From assembly GCF_030867095.1 (NCBI RefSeq), contig NC_081824.1, forward strand, positions 252,527,956 through 252,591,955: a stretch of 64,000 nucleotides of DNA, in the 5' to 3' direction. This DNA comes from Alligator mississippiensis (taxonomy: Eukaryota > Chordata > Crocodylia > Alligatoridae). Shown in pieces: positions 44,978 through 57,984 of this stretch; position 1 is the first letter of the stretch; every line of letters starts with the position of its first letter. Below the pieces are notes generated by a model. It worked only from the letters and a program-made list of their open reading frames with translations, had not been told where the DNA came from and searched no databases. The position numbers were made by a program, and so were the translations under genes.

Positions 44978-47900
44978 CTAACACACAGCCAGCACATTAG
45001 TGACTCTCCACCCACTTCTACATGTTACAGGTATCACACAATTAACTGGTTAATTGCATAATTACCTTGAAAACAGCTAGACACGCAAAGAATTTATCAC
45101 ACCATGAAAAGGTCCAATCAGCTACAAAGTTAGACCTCGAAAACGTGTATTAACTTTACAGTTGGTTGGTATCCAACTTTCAGTTTGCTGAAACAGAGCA
45201 TTGAAGGATGTAGCAGTCTCCCTTGCAGCTGACAGCCTGGTCAGATGACAGGGCTTCCAGCCACAAGGATGCACCATGCCCAGCCTCAGCTGGGAGTCCT
45301 GCAACAAAGGGAACCCAGCCCCAGCAGCTGAAGATGTCCCAGCAGCTGCAAAGCACAGCTGTGATCTCCCAGCTGTAGGGGTGCATGAAGCTCCCAGGGC
45401 TGGGAAATTGCAGCAGCCACAATCTCCCAGTCATCAGGGTTCAGCGATCTCTTCACAGCTGAGGGGGCTCCAAGCCATAGAACCTTGCTTCTTGCTAGTG
45501 CAGGGGGGACCCCAGGATCAGGCTCCCCATGCACTGGCAATAAGGCCTGATGGGATCTACTGCATGATCCCACAATCGCACCTCCTGCCACGCACATGTA
45601 GCATGGCAGGAGGCACAATTTTGTGGATCATGCATTAAATCCCATCACCCCTTTACCTGAAGGTATAGAAGGGGCCTCCATTAATTCAGCTCTCAAGAGA
45701 ACACAAGGAGTTATCTCCTTCACATGAATGCACTGAGTAGGGACCAAGATGCTCCTTGACCTGCTACTTCCCCCAGTATAGCTCCAAAACACAGGGCATG
45801 ATTCTGTCCATCAGAAATTACACTGCTAAAACAAACACTGCAAAAGCAGCCTCTGCTCCTAACTCCCATGTTTTAACATTATGCCTGCAAGAGCAGGACA
45901 ACCTTCAGACATCTTCTTCAACACTCCATCTTGAAAGTTCAGCATTGATAGGGGAAGGATGAGGTGGAAAAGGGGAGAGTCTAATATCCCAAACCCGGGC
46001 CAGCGGGTCAAATCTCAGTCAGTTTCTTCAGGGAATTCCTCTGTGTTGCCAATTTACTGACTTCACTTAAGTTATACCTGATTAACACCAGCATAAGAGA
46101 GTAATAAATTGGATCCTGATGCCCTGCAGTGGCTTTGGACCAAGACTTCAGTGCTCTGTCTCTGACTTTCCCAGGCATAATGGGTGAATAACTAGTCCCA
46201 AGCTCACTCCAGGCAGGGCAGCAAGGAGTCATTCATGACAGTGTGAATAGTGCGGGTTGTGACAACGGGAATTGGTAGGGAAACAGCCAGGTTCACGGCC
46301 AGGACAGCAAGGCTCCAGGAATGCCCTGTACTGGATGAGCAGGTAAGCATATCAGCTCACCAGAAAAGCAGGGGGACTGCGGATAGGAGTTGAGAGGCAG
46401 GCTGAGGAAAATAGGTGCTCTGCAGCTGTACAGATTATTTCTGCATTTATTCCTTTCTTCTACAGGAAACCAGCCCCTGGTCCCTACTCCCAGCTAGGCC
46501 ATTGGTAGGCTTCATGCTCCCTCCTCCCTGTCTCTCCCTCTTCCCGGGGAAAGTGGCTCTTCCCCATCCTCCCTAGGGTTCAATGGGCTCCTCATCCTTC
46601 TCAACCCTTTGCACCCCAATTCCCAGTCAGGCACATCATGCTTCTTAGCCATGGCCAGCTTCTTCTTGAGTATGACCCCAAAAGCCTCACTCCCACCCTC
46701 AATTCTGGCCAGAGGCTCATGGCTCCTTACTTTATTTGTTGCTACTGGAGACAAGCTCAGGCTGATCCTCCACTGCTGGCTGTTTCATGTCCTTTCCTAA
46801 AAAAGGAAGTTACTGGTGTAAGTTTCAGGACTACAAAACCCAGTTCATTAATAAAGGCTCATGCCCAGGCTGTTTGCTGGAGATTATGAACTTGTGTTAA
46901 CAAACCTATCTACTTCTTCCAGGTGGTTTTCAGTCCCCAACACCACTGCAGATTCACTTAGACCTTCCCTGAACAACTGGACCAGAATTATGCAGCTGAA
47001 AGCAGCTCTTCATACATCCCCATTTTACACTTTTCATGCCACACAGGCTCCACAAAACACCGACTCACCCTCTCTAAAGCTGCTGATGTGCAGCTGCCCT
47101 TGGAACAACAATGCGACCACAATCAGCTCAGAGAGAGGAAGCAGGAGGGAAGATGCTGATGCCGACTTATGGATGACTTCCTCTATTTCAAGAGCCCTGC
47201 AATTGTTTAGAAATGGGTTCTCTTTTACAATACCATTGTGAAAAGAGAATCTTATGGGTCCCAGATTGATATCTCAGTGACCAGAGAGAACATTTTTCCA
47301 TTCACACTGATATGTTCTCTACAGTCATCAGTCCTGCAAACACAGGGCCAGAGAGAGGTTCATTTCACTTCATGTGCACTCAATAGCAGGAGGTAGTGCA
47401 GGTACCAAAAGACCCTCCTACTAGCACACTCTCCATCTAGTCCCATTATTTTTAATGGTTTAACTGAGGGGAGAGCAAGAGCAAGTTAGGCCTTGCCTGT
47501 AAACAAACCTGCATTGGTTTTAATTAAATCAGTTTAGTTCAACTGGTGCACATTTGGTTTATCGGTACTTTATTTTAATTTAGCTTACAACCTGTTTCCA
47601 TAGGCCCTTCTTCAACTAAGGGCTTGTCTAAATGAAATAAGCTTGGGTGTGAATTTAAACTGCAATAGCTATTCTGCACTAATTCTCTTGGTACAGTTTA
47701 GCTCACTCCACTTCCATGTCATTCCAGCCTGTGAAATTCTCAATGGCTGGCCAAGCTAAAGGCTGGAGCAATGCCTAGTTGCTGACAGCTCTGTGAACTG
47801 CTGATTTCTGAATTTCGGACTGCATCTCTTCTCTCTGCATTCCCATTGATTTTTATTTATAATATGTCTGCACAGTTCTCCAGACTCAGTTGGTTCATTC

Positions 47901-48289
47901 CTCTGTACATCTGGGCACCAAGTCATGGTTTTATTTTTTTAACTGCAGTGATTTTTACATAAATGTCTTGGTTAATGTTTTAAAGAATATCGCCAACCCC
48001 AAAGAATAGCAGAAGCACGTGAGATAAACCTAGTGCAGTGCAAGCTTGCTTGCCATACTCAAAAAAATTATAAGACACTCATAAAACACAGCCCTGTGCA
48101 ACACAGGTGCAAGCTGTGAAAGACTACACTTGGCATGAAATAATTTAGCTCCTATCCTTAGACAACTCAGGTGTCATGCCCCTGGTAACTTTCATTTTGA
48201 AAGGGATGGCTCACTGGCTGCTCCTGGCATCCTCCAAGTCTCTGAAGCCTTCTCTATTAACCAGGGTGAGGCTCTCTTCTCTGCTTTCA
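44978..48289. other. Anonymous intergenic DNA
   Basis: No gene I can name. A minus-strand frame at 46512-46754 is rich in charged residues and uninterrupted for 80 codons, but matches no family I recognise. 47485-47640 has MITE-like features (AGGCCTTGCCTGTAAACAAA and later AGGGCTTGTCTAAATGAAAT). 45540-45660 is related to 44020-44180. Confidence 0.45.
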
Positions 48290-48609
48290 CACAAAGTGAG
48301 CACACAGCTGGTAGTTATAATTCATGGCAGCTTTTCCTTTAGCCTTCTTGTCAACGATTGCCATCTCCCTGTCCATCACCACTGTGCTCCTGCAGCTGTT
48401 TAGGTAAGCATGAGAGTTCTTTCCAGTGGTCCAAATGTCCTGCAAAACCTTTGCCTGCCATAGTGGGAGAAGATGAACAGTGTGCAACCAAGGGAGGGTC
48501 AATGCCATTGATACCAACAGACCTGAAGCTATGGCTGCAAGTCTACCTTGTTCCTTAAATGAAAGGGGTGCAATTTCCTACCAATCCCAGGATCACAAAC
48601 ATTTCTGCA

Positions 48610-48990
48610 CTACTCCACATGAACATTGGTAAGCCTGCCAAGATGGGCAACCATGCCTTTGAGCACAGCAGAGACATACCCCATCTTATTCATGAATTCA
48701 TGGGAGGCAGATGGTAGGAATACAGATTCCATCCATTCCCCAACACTTCTGGGGATTCCCCCCAATACCCCACACAAAGATATCAATAAATTCTTGAGGG
48801 TAACAGGCCTCATGACATATGACTTCTGTAGCTTTTGGATAGTGAAGCACACCTCCATCACACTACGGCCAAATGCTGGTAAATAAAATGGGGGGCTTAT
48901 ATATTGGTGAGCTGATACTATGTCCCCGGGGTTCTGAAATAGCTGCTGGCCATTCCAAGCCCACAGCACAATCCTCTCCACTGGGTGATG
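48610..48990 (-). pseudogene. Decayed PIF/Harbinger-type transposase
   Basis: The minus-strand frame 48981-48610 contains, in order, blocks matching Harbinger DDE transposases of vertebrates: ERIVLWAWNGQQLFQN (the 'W..R(I/V)VL..W....WLQNFR' start region), FGRSVMEVCFTIQKL (the 'VGRSTVGEVC' block), and NKMGYVSAVLKGMVAHLGR followed by TNVHVE (the 'NRKGYFS(I/M)VLQALVDHRGRFT(D/N)I.VG' block). The first catalytic Asp region ('GAIDGTHI') is replaced by unrelated residues (SVGEWMESVF), so the protein is inactive. A leucine/glutamine-rich frame at 49037-49246 could be its N-terminus, and 48287-48517 could hold a broken C-terminus. This is family recognition by eye. Confidence 0.65.
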
Positions 48991-51900
48991 TTCATTTCAC
49001 AAGCCTAGCCATGGTGCTGCACTAAGTGAAGCTGATTCAAGAGAAGGTCTTCCAGAAGCAGCCAGCCTGTAGCTGTCTCCTCCTCATTGTCCTCCTGGTG
49101 CAGCTGCTGCAGCCAAAACCACAGCAAATGCTGCTCAAGAGGACACCAGCTGGCTTGCAAACAGCCCAGTCCAGCAGCAATACATCAAAACATATCAGCA
49201 TAAGCTGCTTGATTATGCTAATGCACAATGGCCAGCACTGTTTCACCTTGGATAAGTGGGTAACAGTTTGAAAAGGGCACTAGCTGGCCCAAAATGAGAC
49301 ACATCATGGGAGGGTGGGAGAGGGAGGGACCATGATATAATTAGCATTTGAGCTAATGACCCCATAATTTGAGTTGATTCTACATATTTTCCAGCAAGCA
49401 TCTCAGAATGCAGGAGCACAAAGGAGCTAGTCTACCATGCTGAGTGCGTACTGTGAAGGATGTTCATTCCCATTGTGCAGAAGCAGTAACTTGGAGTAAA
49501 ATAAGAATCATCTGTCTGTGTATGGATACACCCACTCTGTACTTCACTCTAGGAAGAAGTTACCTAGCTGCATTTCACTGCAAGGCAAAGTGCCCCCCAA
49601 AACAGAAACACTTCTATATTAGTCAGTCAGTTTAGGAGCAGTGACTAATGTGTAAAAGGAGCAGATCTTCCAGATAAGAAGGGACAAGTTTTTATAGATT
49701 TGCTCAGAGTGAAGCCCCACAAAGGGCGATTTTTAAGGTTTCCTAGTAAAGAGTCTTGCTACGTGCATTTCCCTCCCACACCCAGCACTCAACCACTTGG
49801 CTTGGTTCCATTCATAGCATCACTAAATGCTAGAGGAGACAGTTGTATGTGTTGTGTGCTAAGTCATTTCATCCTCCTAATTACTAAACCAGAAAGGTCT
49901 GGAGCAGTCACTGCCAAGCCATTGTCAGTGGTAGTCTTGCTGGTAGTCCATACATCCATGGCAAGGGGTCTACAGACCCCACCACCTCCCCTTTTTCAGT
50001 TAAACGTTTGATAGTGATGGCACATCGTAGACCACGTGAAATGTTGAAGGTTGGCAGTGGTCTGTTTCCAAAGAGACAGGCAAGACAGAAACAAGAGGTG
50101 GTGAGTCAAATCTCAGTCTCTTTCTTTCCAAATGCCAATTCAGGGGCGTGGCTCTCACTGTTTTTTCCTGACATGGGTTCCTTTCATGCCTTGGGGCAGT
50201 CCTTATTTGCGTGCAATCAAAATAATCAGTCATGACCCATGATCATTGCACTGGTATAAGAAAAATTACATGAGATTAAGCAGCAGACATCCAGAACAAA
50301 ATCATGAACAAAGCCTGAGAATTTGGGCTGCCATAATAGCTTCACTTGGAAGAAGAAATACATTAATAAAAATTGATTTAAGCTTATTTAGACTGATTTT
50401 AAACAGAATTTTGGCTTGTGATGGAGTTGAAGGACTATCTGAAATGAAACCCCACTAATTCTCTCTGCTCAGCAATGTTATTTTCTGCTTCTCTCCAGGA
50501 ATACAGAATCTAAACGATCTGATGTTTAACAGGAAGAGCTATTACAGTAGCACTCAGGCACTTTGCTGAGTTAGGTTCCTGAATCCCCTGCAAAGGGGAG
50601 CATTTATGAACCTGCTGGGTATATACAGAGCCACAACAAACAGCTGTGCAGGTCTGCTGAAGGGGCTCTAGCTGTTTACTGCAGCTTTTAGGCCAAAGGG
50701 CACCACTTCACTCAGCTGGAGCACAGCTGATCAGAAGAGAAGCAACATCCTTTGAAGTAAAACCCATGAACAACCAAGTAGCTTGCTTTTAATTCGGCAT
50801 CTCGCTGTGAATTAAATGGGTTGTGATCTACCCAGACACTGAATGACCCAGGTTCTACTGTAGACTGTAGAACCTTAAATTACCAAAGCATTTCAATATC
50901 TTGTCAAAACTATCATAAAGAAACAGATTAATGCTAATCCCTTGACCGTGTTTTTGCAAAATGCATGTCACCCAGGAGGCAGAAGTCTTAGGGGGCTGCT
51001 CCTACCATACTACAGTAACAGTGTTCAGCTGTACAGTTTCCTCTCAATGCCTGCCATATTGTGGTTTCTTCTGTCTTCTCAGCTGCCAGCTGTGGTTTGG
51101 TTTGAGAGACATCATCTGGGACAAGCAGATCTGAAAGGAATGGGCTGTATGAACTGATGCTGTTGAAACAGATGTGAACACTCCTCTGCACTCCTGGCCT
51201 GCTCAGTTGGGAGAGCGCCTCATTCTTCTTCAGAGATCTTGCTGATAAAAGGACCCACTTCTTTCACGGCTTGGCTGAATTCTGAAATGAGCTGTCAGCC
51301 TCCTTTCACTGGCTCAACCTTTAATGGTGATGACCTAAGTAACATCATCAGTTCATGCCAGGCAACAATGACATGTAGATGCAGCAGGGTTGTAGCTGCC
51401 CTTGTTTTCAGGACAGACAATTCTACGATGATTAATGACCATCATTACTTAATGATTAGGAGTTTTAAGTCTCCTCTATTTAGTTGTTTCTCAGATAACC
51501 CTTTAGATCCACCAGCAGCCAAAATTCTGTTTCAAATGAGTCCAAACATCCTTATGTCATATAGATGTCACACACACACACACACACACATACACACATC
51601 TTTTGGCTCTTTAAATGGCCTTTTAAAAACTTAACTATTCTTAAAGAACGTATGTAATTGGTTATTCAAGACAGCATTGTTTCTTCTTTATAATTCATTA
51701 AGGGATGATTCTTGGAAAGATGACTCAGTCTTTAAGCTTGGAAAAGTATTACTTTAGTATTACCTGATGCATATTTAAATTCCCCAATTAATAATGATAT
51801 TCCATACTCAAATAGCTTATCTTTGTAATCAGCTTTAGCATGAACAGACCTGTAAGCATTTTAACATTTACACAGCAGTGGCATTAGGAAGTTATTACAT

Positions 51901-52360
51901 TAGATGCTCACAGTAAGATATAAAATGCTTGCAAATGAACTTGACAAAAAAGGCAATCTTAAGAAAAAGGTTTTCACCTTTGATGGAAACATGAATTTAA
52001 AACTGAAAAAGGATTTTACAAGACAAATCACTCCCCTGGATGTTCTCCTTAGCCTCTGAAGAATGGAGATTTCAGAGAGTTTTTATAAAAGGAATTAAGT
52101 TTAATATTTCTCCTTTATGCAACTTTTAAATCAAAGCTCTTTCCTTGCAAAGGAGTATACAAAAGCCCACAGTATGATACAGTTTATGGCATAAGGCACT
52201 GATCATCATAACCTCTTTCATAAATATCCCGTATAGAGCATCCTTACCTTTTTAAGTCAAGACTCTTTCTAAACAAAAACTGTACTGTTGAAATCTTCTC
52301 TATGACCAACTGTCTTTGATAAGATATTCCTGTCAGCTTTGTGTTCCTTTTCTGACCCCA
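48991..52360. other. Anonymous intergenic DNA
   Basis: No supported gene. The region 51640-52250 is AT-rich and featureless. A (CA)n microsatellite near 51570 is listed separately. I did not find Harbinger terminal repeats flanking the transposase remnant. Confidence 0.45.
51568..51600. repeat. (CA)n microsatellite
   Basis: An uninterrupted CACACA run with one TA interruption near its end. Confidence 0.95.
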
Positions 52361-52834
52361 AGGGTGCATCCAGACAAATGTGCACGTGTGGGTTGCGGCA
52401 CCACAAACAGCATGCGGTGAATGTGCAACTGTGTGCCGCACTGTAAATTTGCCCCATGGTGCCAAAATTTGGTACCAGGATGTCCCAATACAACAAAAAA
52501 ACAAAAACAAAAACGCTGTGGTGCACAAGGCAGCAGCATGAACTACCAGAAACTGAACCTAGCCATCCATAGCCATGCTCTGGCTGCCAACCAGGCTCCA
52601 TGCAACTAGATCAACACTGCTGCTGCCTCGGGAGGCCCCCAGGACCTCAGGTAAAGCTGCAAGGGCCAGCACAGGTTCGGGCTCCAGCCTCCCCAACCCC
52701 ACCTGGGATAATTTGGTACGTGCTGGAGAGCACATGCAGGGGTGTGCCCTGGAGCACAAAGCAGAGGCACAAATGTGCACCATTGCTTTTTGTGCCCCTG
52801 GAAATGCATGCCTTTGCATCTGCGGATGTGCCCT
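52361..52834. mobile_element. MITE-like element, TIR beginning AGGGTGCATCC
   Basis: The left end is AGGGTGCATCCAGACAAATG. The right end in reverse complement is AGGGCACATCCGCAGATGCA. The inner parts also mirror each other loosely (GTGCAC and GCACAAATGTGCACC blocks). The terminal GGGTGCATC is shared with the right end of the 11985-12240 element, so both may belong to one family. An A/C-rich stretch (AACAAAAAAACAAAAACAAA) lies at 52492-52513. No clear target duplication and no transposase were found. The short frames on both strands are not genes. Confidence 0.6.
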
Positions 52835-54899
52835 AGAGTCCTTAGAGTTAAGATTTTCCATTTATAATGGAACCAGTTCCACCAGATAGTATATGAAAAG
52901 TGTGAATCGCAATAACACTCAAACCACAACATGAAAGAAAACAGGATAGAATGCTAAAGCAAAATAGGAGTAATAAAGCTGTATTACAGAGCACCTGTAA
53001 CCACTGTCATTGATCGAACAACAGCAGATATCCCAACATCCTTCTCAATTTCAACAAAGCATGTATCTAAATAAGTAACTAAAAAACAAAAGAAGATAAA
53101 TCATCTTTTTCTCCAAGCTCGGTATATATGAAATTAAAAGTGTGTTAATAGCATGTGATAAAAGCACAGGAAAGTTTACAGTATGCTAACATTGCAAGAA
53201 CACGTTATTAATAATGGTATTTGCATTGACACTGTGGTCTTCCCCCTGCAAAACCTGAGTGGCTAATCTCATCTGTGGGCCTGATTCTCTGTTGCTTAAT
53301 GTCTTGTGTTCCCTTCTACATCTCTACAAAGTAAGTGTCCAGTACTGCTAAATTTTGATATATGGGAGTGTTTTATAGCTACATTGCACAGATGCCCAAG
53401 GGGAAGGCAGTGCACCAGCCCACTGACTTCCAGGGTCCAAATGGGATGCAGTACCCCCCACACAACCTCTAGTCTTTAAAAAAGAAAAGTATTCTGCCTT
53501 CACACCTTGCAGCATGAACCCAGGAGCTCTAAGCTCTCCTTTCCTCTCTCCTAAGTATCCTGGTCAACATTCAGCCAGCAATGAATGGACACAGCTCAGT
53601 AGATCCCAATCCCTTCCTCACATCCTCTCTGCTCCTCACATCCTCTGCTTCCAGCTATCTGGGGACAATAAAGTAGGAACCATTGAGTGCCTGGGAAGTG
53701 CAGCAGCCTGAAAGGATGGAGGCCTAGGAGCAGAGGCATTTTTTGTGCTGACATAACAGGCATCACAGAGCACTCTTATGTTTTTTACATGGCTGCCTGC
53801 AATGGCAGGAGGCTGGACTCTATGGCCCAGGAGGTCACTTCCAGTCCCATGTTCCCACCAGTATTCAGATGTGTCAATGCATCTCTTGGGGAAATGGAGT
53901 ATCCAGGGGAAACACCACCCTTCTGCTATGCTACCTCCTTTTAGTACTGCCAGCTTGTGCTACTGAGGGAGCTTTGGGATCCTCCCCTCACCTATACCCA
54001 CATTGGAATTTGGGGGCTATAACAGGGACCTTTTAGCTCCCTGTTACAAAGATGGGATAATGCTGCTGAGAAGCTTCTTTCCACCCCTCCCACCCCACAT
54101 AAGATGCGGTAGAAATAAGAGCTGGTGACTGCAAACGCAGACAGCATTCAGTAGGAGCCAGTGACTCATTAGATCTAAGGGCACACACCAAGGACAGGAA
54201 AAGATGACTCACCCAAGAGAAGGCGGCACCCTGCAGACAAATATAAAAAAGGAAACCACCTACAGCAGGGATGGGCTGGAAATGCAGCTGCCTGGACAGA
54301 GAGAGACAGAGAGAGACAGAGCACACAGAAAGCCATGTAGAGAGAGCTCTGAGATGGACGGCTGGCTTCCCCAAGAAGTTGGAAGGCTGGACTTAAAGCA
54401 ACAGCGTTTGGTTTTCAGCTCTTAGAGAGTGATTGCCTTGGTTAGGCATCTTTCCAGTTACAAAAAGGACAGGGGGGTGGGGGAGGAAGCAGAGCAGAGG
54501 AAGAGCAAAATCCCAGACATCTGTTGATATTTAAAAAAGAACACCCAGATGAAGATAGGAGGACCAGCTAAAGTAGAGGGGCTGGGAAGACATAGGCCCC
54601 CCAAAAAAGGAATGGAGGCCTGAGGTGGCCTGGTGTTGCTGTGGGGCCAAGTGCCTCACCTACATGATAACCCATAATATCTGTGAGGCATGAGCACAGT
54701 TGTAAGGGAGGTCAGAGACCATAACTCTTAAAGCACCTGGGGCCTAGGTACCCCAAAGAAAAGCCTATCTGTTAAAAGATCCCCCTGCATTTTGGGCAGC
54801 CTCCCAATCATTTTTAAAACAATAGCAAGGCATGGCAGGTGAGCAGGAGGGAGCACACAGGTGTGGAAGAAATCAAACTTTGCGTTGTGGTTGTATTAG
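52835..54899. other. Anonymous DNA downstream of a minus-strand gene
   Basis: No supported exon. A CR1 remnant is listed separately. 54296-54325 is a GAGAGACA simple repeat. If the poly(A) signal at 54920 is used, this stretch lies beyond the 3' end of the gene. Confidence 0.45.
53780..53862 (+). mobile_element. CR1 LINE 3'-end remnant
   Basis: GGCAGGAGGCTGGACTCTAT, then GGCCCAGGAGGTCACTTCCAGTCCC, corresponds to the CR1 3' block 'AGTTGGACTAGATGGCC...AGGTCCCTTCCA'. It is short and diverged. Confidence 0.65.
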
Positions 54900-55871
54900 A
54901 ATTGGCAGAGCCATCTGGGTTTATTTAAAGCTATACAAGTGATCACAAGGAGGGTTCTTACAGGAACTCTGACCTCTACAAGTTTACAAGCGTATTTATA
55001 CTTTAGACACCAAGAAACGATGCAGGGTTTGGACAAAGAAACCTTGAGAGGAACCGGAAGAAGTTGATCATTTGTTTGTCACACGTAAGCAGTTTACTTA
55101 TTCAGAAAAAAAAAACACTATGTTTTGGGAACCGTTATCAGCTTCTGGTTCGGGGGAAAGGAGGAGGTTAACATCTGCACACAGAGCTTAATATATCAGG
55201 ACAAAACAAGGCATGAAGGTTTTTTCTTATCTTAGAACATTTTGAAACACATAGCATCAGCATCTTTTTCTCTTCTCTATCTCTCTCTTTGTCTCTCCTC
55301 TTAGTCAAGTAAGAGGCCTGGTTAAACTTATTTCCCCATAGGGGACACGAGACAGCAGGAACTGGGGGAAGGCATTATCGTGACACTTAGCCCCTGTGGC
55401 AGGTAAAGAGTAAAGTGGCAAGGCAACTTTGGAGTTCTTTGGAATCCTCTCCCAAGATTTTTGTCTAGGGTCCTGATTTCAGATCTCTCTTGAGAACCTC
55501 CTTGGCCTTGTAATGAAAGGCATGCAGTATTGAGGCGCTGGATCCACTTTGGGGGCTTACTGTACAACAAAAGTTCCTTCCTGAAATGACCTCTCTTGAT
55601 TGCAACAGTTTCACTAACCTTATGCTATATCTAAATTGGGATTTTGGTGATAGGATGGATTAACAATGATGAAAAGACAACTTTGGAACTATCTAGAAAC
55701 AGTTCACATCTTTGTCCTGTGTCTGTGTTGCAGATTTTATCTCAGCAACAGGTCCTATCCATTAGACAGCACCGCCTCAGGCTCAGCACATGCGTTAAAC
55801 CCCCACTGTGAAACTGGTAAAGTTCTTAGCAGTGCTTCTCTGTAGAGAGTCAATTGGATTCCCTGTGTATC
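54900..55871 (-). other. Probable 3' untranslated region of the minus-strand gene
   Basis: Downstream of the stop codon at 55872-55874 the minus strand has no further convincing exon. The only canonical AATAAA I found lies at 54925-54920, followed by a T-rich stretch (TTTGATTTCTTCC) suitable for 3' processing. This gives a 3' UTR of roughly 0.95 kb. The exact cleavage site is inferred. Confidence 0.4.
54920..54925 (-). promoter_or_regulatory. Candidate poly(A) signal AATAAA
   Basis: TTTATT on the plus strand reads AATAAA on the minus strand. It is positioned about 950 bases after the stop codon of the terminal exon. Confidence 0.4.
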
Positions 55872-55945
55872 TTACTGCATGGTCTCAGTACCTGATGCAT
55901 CCTCTTCAGACTTGTCAAGTGTTTTTCCATCTTCAGCCTCACTAT
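55872..55945 (-). CDS. Terminal coding exon of an unrecognised gene (acidic C-terminus)
   Basis: On the minus strand a long polypyrimidine stretch (GTATTCTTTTTTGCACC) and TTTCTTATTACAG end at 55946, a strong 3' splice site. The exon begins with two bases of a split codon (AT), then 23 codons starting Ser-Glu-Ala-Glu-Asp-Gly-Lys-Thr-Leu-Asp and ending Ala-Ser-Gly-Thr-Glu-Thr-Met-Gln, then TAA at 55874-55872. The preceding exon (58532-58612) ends with one leftover G, giving GAT (Asp) at the junction, so the phases match. The tail is acidic (Glu/Asp-rich) with Ser/Thr sites, as in the cytoplasmic tail of a membrane protein or the end of a soluble acidic protein. I do not recognise the gene. GGTACTGAG inside could be a minor alternative donor. 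Confidence 0.65.
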
Positions 55946-57457
55946 CTGTAATAAGAAATGGTGCAAAAAAGAATACAGAAAAAATTGTAAAAAATGAAAA
56001 CCAATAAATAAATAAATATAAAGCAATAAAAAGTCTCTTACAATAATCCTTATGAGCAGTTTGTAATCAACAGCAAGCAGTGCTAGGGCTCTGTGTTCAT
56101 TTCTGTGGCTGAGGAAAAGAGACCTAATCAACTGCCATGCAGGCTGCTGTTTGTAGTGTGGCTATAGAAGATTTCTTCAGGACAACTGACTTGCTACTGG
56201 GTGGTCATAGGTTTTTTGTCACTAATAAACCAAGCTCAATTGCATCTGCATCAGAACCTGAGCCCGGATAGCTTCCAAAAGTGTTATGATCTTTTTATGT
56301 GGGAAAGCTTTTAGTAGGCAAGGTTAAGTCCTGGGGCACTCGAGAGTTCGTTGTTTATTGCATCATATTTTAATATTTTATCTGTTTTTTTATAAACTAT
56401 CTGTTTTTCTATTGCAAGCTGCAGTGAGCCTTTTCTGGGGAGGGCAACGTATAAAGCTAATACATTTATAAATATGACTTGGCTCTTAGCCTTCTACTCT
56501 CACAGTTCAAAATGCTCTCCTTCTCCTTGAGATGGGGAAAGGGAAAGGGACCTGCCTATGGTCACTCAGAAGCTCATTGTTAGAGCTGAAAACAGAACCT
56601 AGCCATTCCCATCACTACTCCAGAGCTCTACCAGCTGGAAGACACTAATAAGGATGTGAAGACACTAGGCAGAAAGCAGAACTCTCCCTCCTAAGAAGCT
56701 TCCAAAAGCTTTTACACTTCAAGAGCCCAGAAGTGCAAATCACCCAGGGGCCATTTCTTCTAGGAACACCACTTCATGTCCCTTCTCTCTCACGATTAAC
56801 TTCAGGAAAAAAGTTAGAAATACTTAACAAAAGTTAAAGATCATGAGAGCTGTTTTCCATTGAGCTGATTCACTGACATGGGAAATGGCTCACTATGGCT
56901 TAAAATGATTCTTCTTTTAGAAAACAGAACTAAAAGTGAACTCCTGGACCCCTATGGCCTGCTCCCAGAGTTGACAGGCAACCATTTATCTCAAAGCACC
57001 CAGTAAAACGTTCACTCTGTCCCACCTCTTGCATTACAGCCACAAAATACATGATAAAAAAGAACCAGCACTGCTTTGTGGAAAAGGAGGCAAGGGCACC
57101 ACCAAAGCAGAACCTGCTCAAAGAATCCTAAGAGGCAGACTGAGCTCCATGCTACAGAGAAGGAAAACTTGCCCCTACCTCCCTACCACCCTTCCAAGGG
57201 TCTTGGAATTTTCCCTCAAGTAAGATTGTCAGTCTCAACCACAAATCTCAGGTGGATTTAACCCTAAGCGAATGAGCAGTACCTACCAGCCAGGAGTACC
57301 AGTGCACCCAAGCCAACTTCCCAGCTTGAGCTGCAGCCAACATCCATGGCTGGAGAGGAAGGTAAAAAAAGAACACCTTGCATACTCAAAAAACCCATTG
57401 GATATTAAGTTTCACCTACATGAATGTGGCTTTTTTATACATTCTTCTTACAGCATT
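55946..57457 (-). other. Intron of the minus-strand gene
   Basis: This lies between the terminal exon and the 81-bp exon. Around 56500-56640 the order GAGATGGGGAAAGGGAAAGG, GGTCACTCAGAAGCTC, AGAGCTGAAAACAGAACC looks like an inverted MIR-type SINE. A minus-strand frame at 56930-57121 has a hydrophobic stretch but no splice-site support. Confidence 0.45.
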
Positions 57458-57598
57458 ACATGTAGCCTGTCAGAGCTATGTTAGAGTCAGGACCTATATA
57501 AGTCATCGTCCTTGACATACTAGGGGTTACTGAACCAAGGAACTGCTCAAGGAGGTCAAGCATAACAGTGCAACATGCCTATCTTGCGAAGTTCCCCG

Positions 57599-57976
57599 TC
57601 AGGAGTTTAATTGCTTGTGTTTATTTTCATGGGTGGTAGCAGAGGTAAGACAAACTGATCCATGTGGGATGATTGAAACTTGTAATAACGCCTCCTCCAT
57701 CCTCCTACACAGAGGGGTGGAGCCACAGGAATAAGAAAAGCCAATAAATCTATCACTTGGGGCAAACAAAAAGAAAACGGGATAGGAGTAATCAGGGTTA
57801 TAGAGTTTTGTAAAGGTTGTGTCTTTGTTGGAACTATGAGAACATTCACAAACGTTAGGAAAAATTAAAATAAAACAGACGGAGCACAAACCTTGGTGTT
57901 CAGGGTATAAGCTGACCTCTAACAGCTGGGACAAGGAAGTAACTTTCCTGATAAGTACATGAGGCTGAGATAGCAT
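57599..57976 (-). other. 125-codon open frame preserved in both duplicates (probably not coding)
   Basis: The frame is open in both copies (also 62634-63011) and differs by one residue (Val/Ile). The surrounding DNA is itself almost identical (about one difference in 385 bases), so the conservation does not require coding function. The peptide has no domain I recognise. The minus strand carries AATAAA near its end and the block is intronic relative to the 81-bp exons, so it may be an old retroelement end. This is uncertain. Confidence 0.3.
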
Positions 57977-57984
57977 TTTGTACG

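Noticed and set aside
46512-46754. 80-codon charged minus-strand ORF
   Set aside because: Coding-like residue composition, but no splice sites, no family match and no neighbouring exon.
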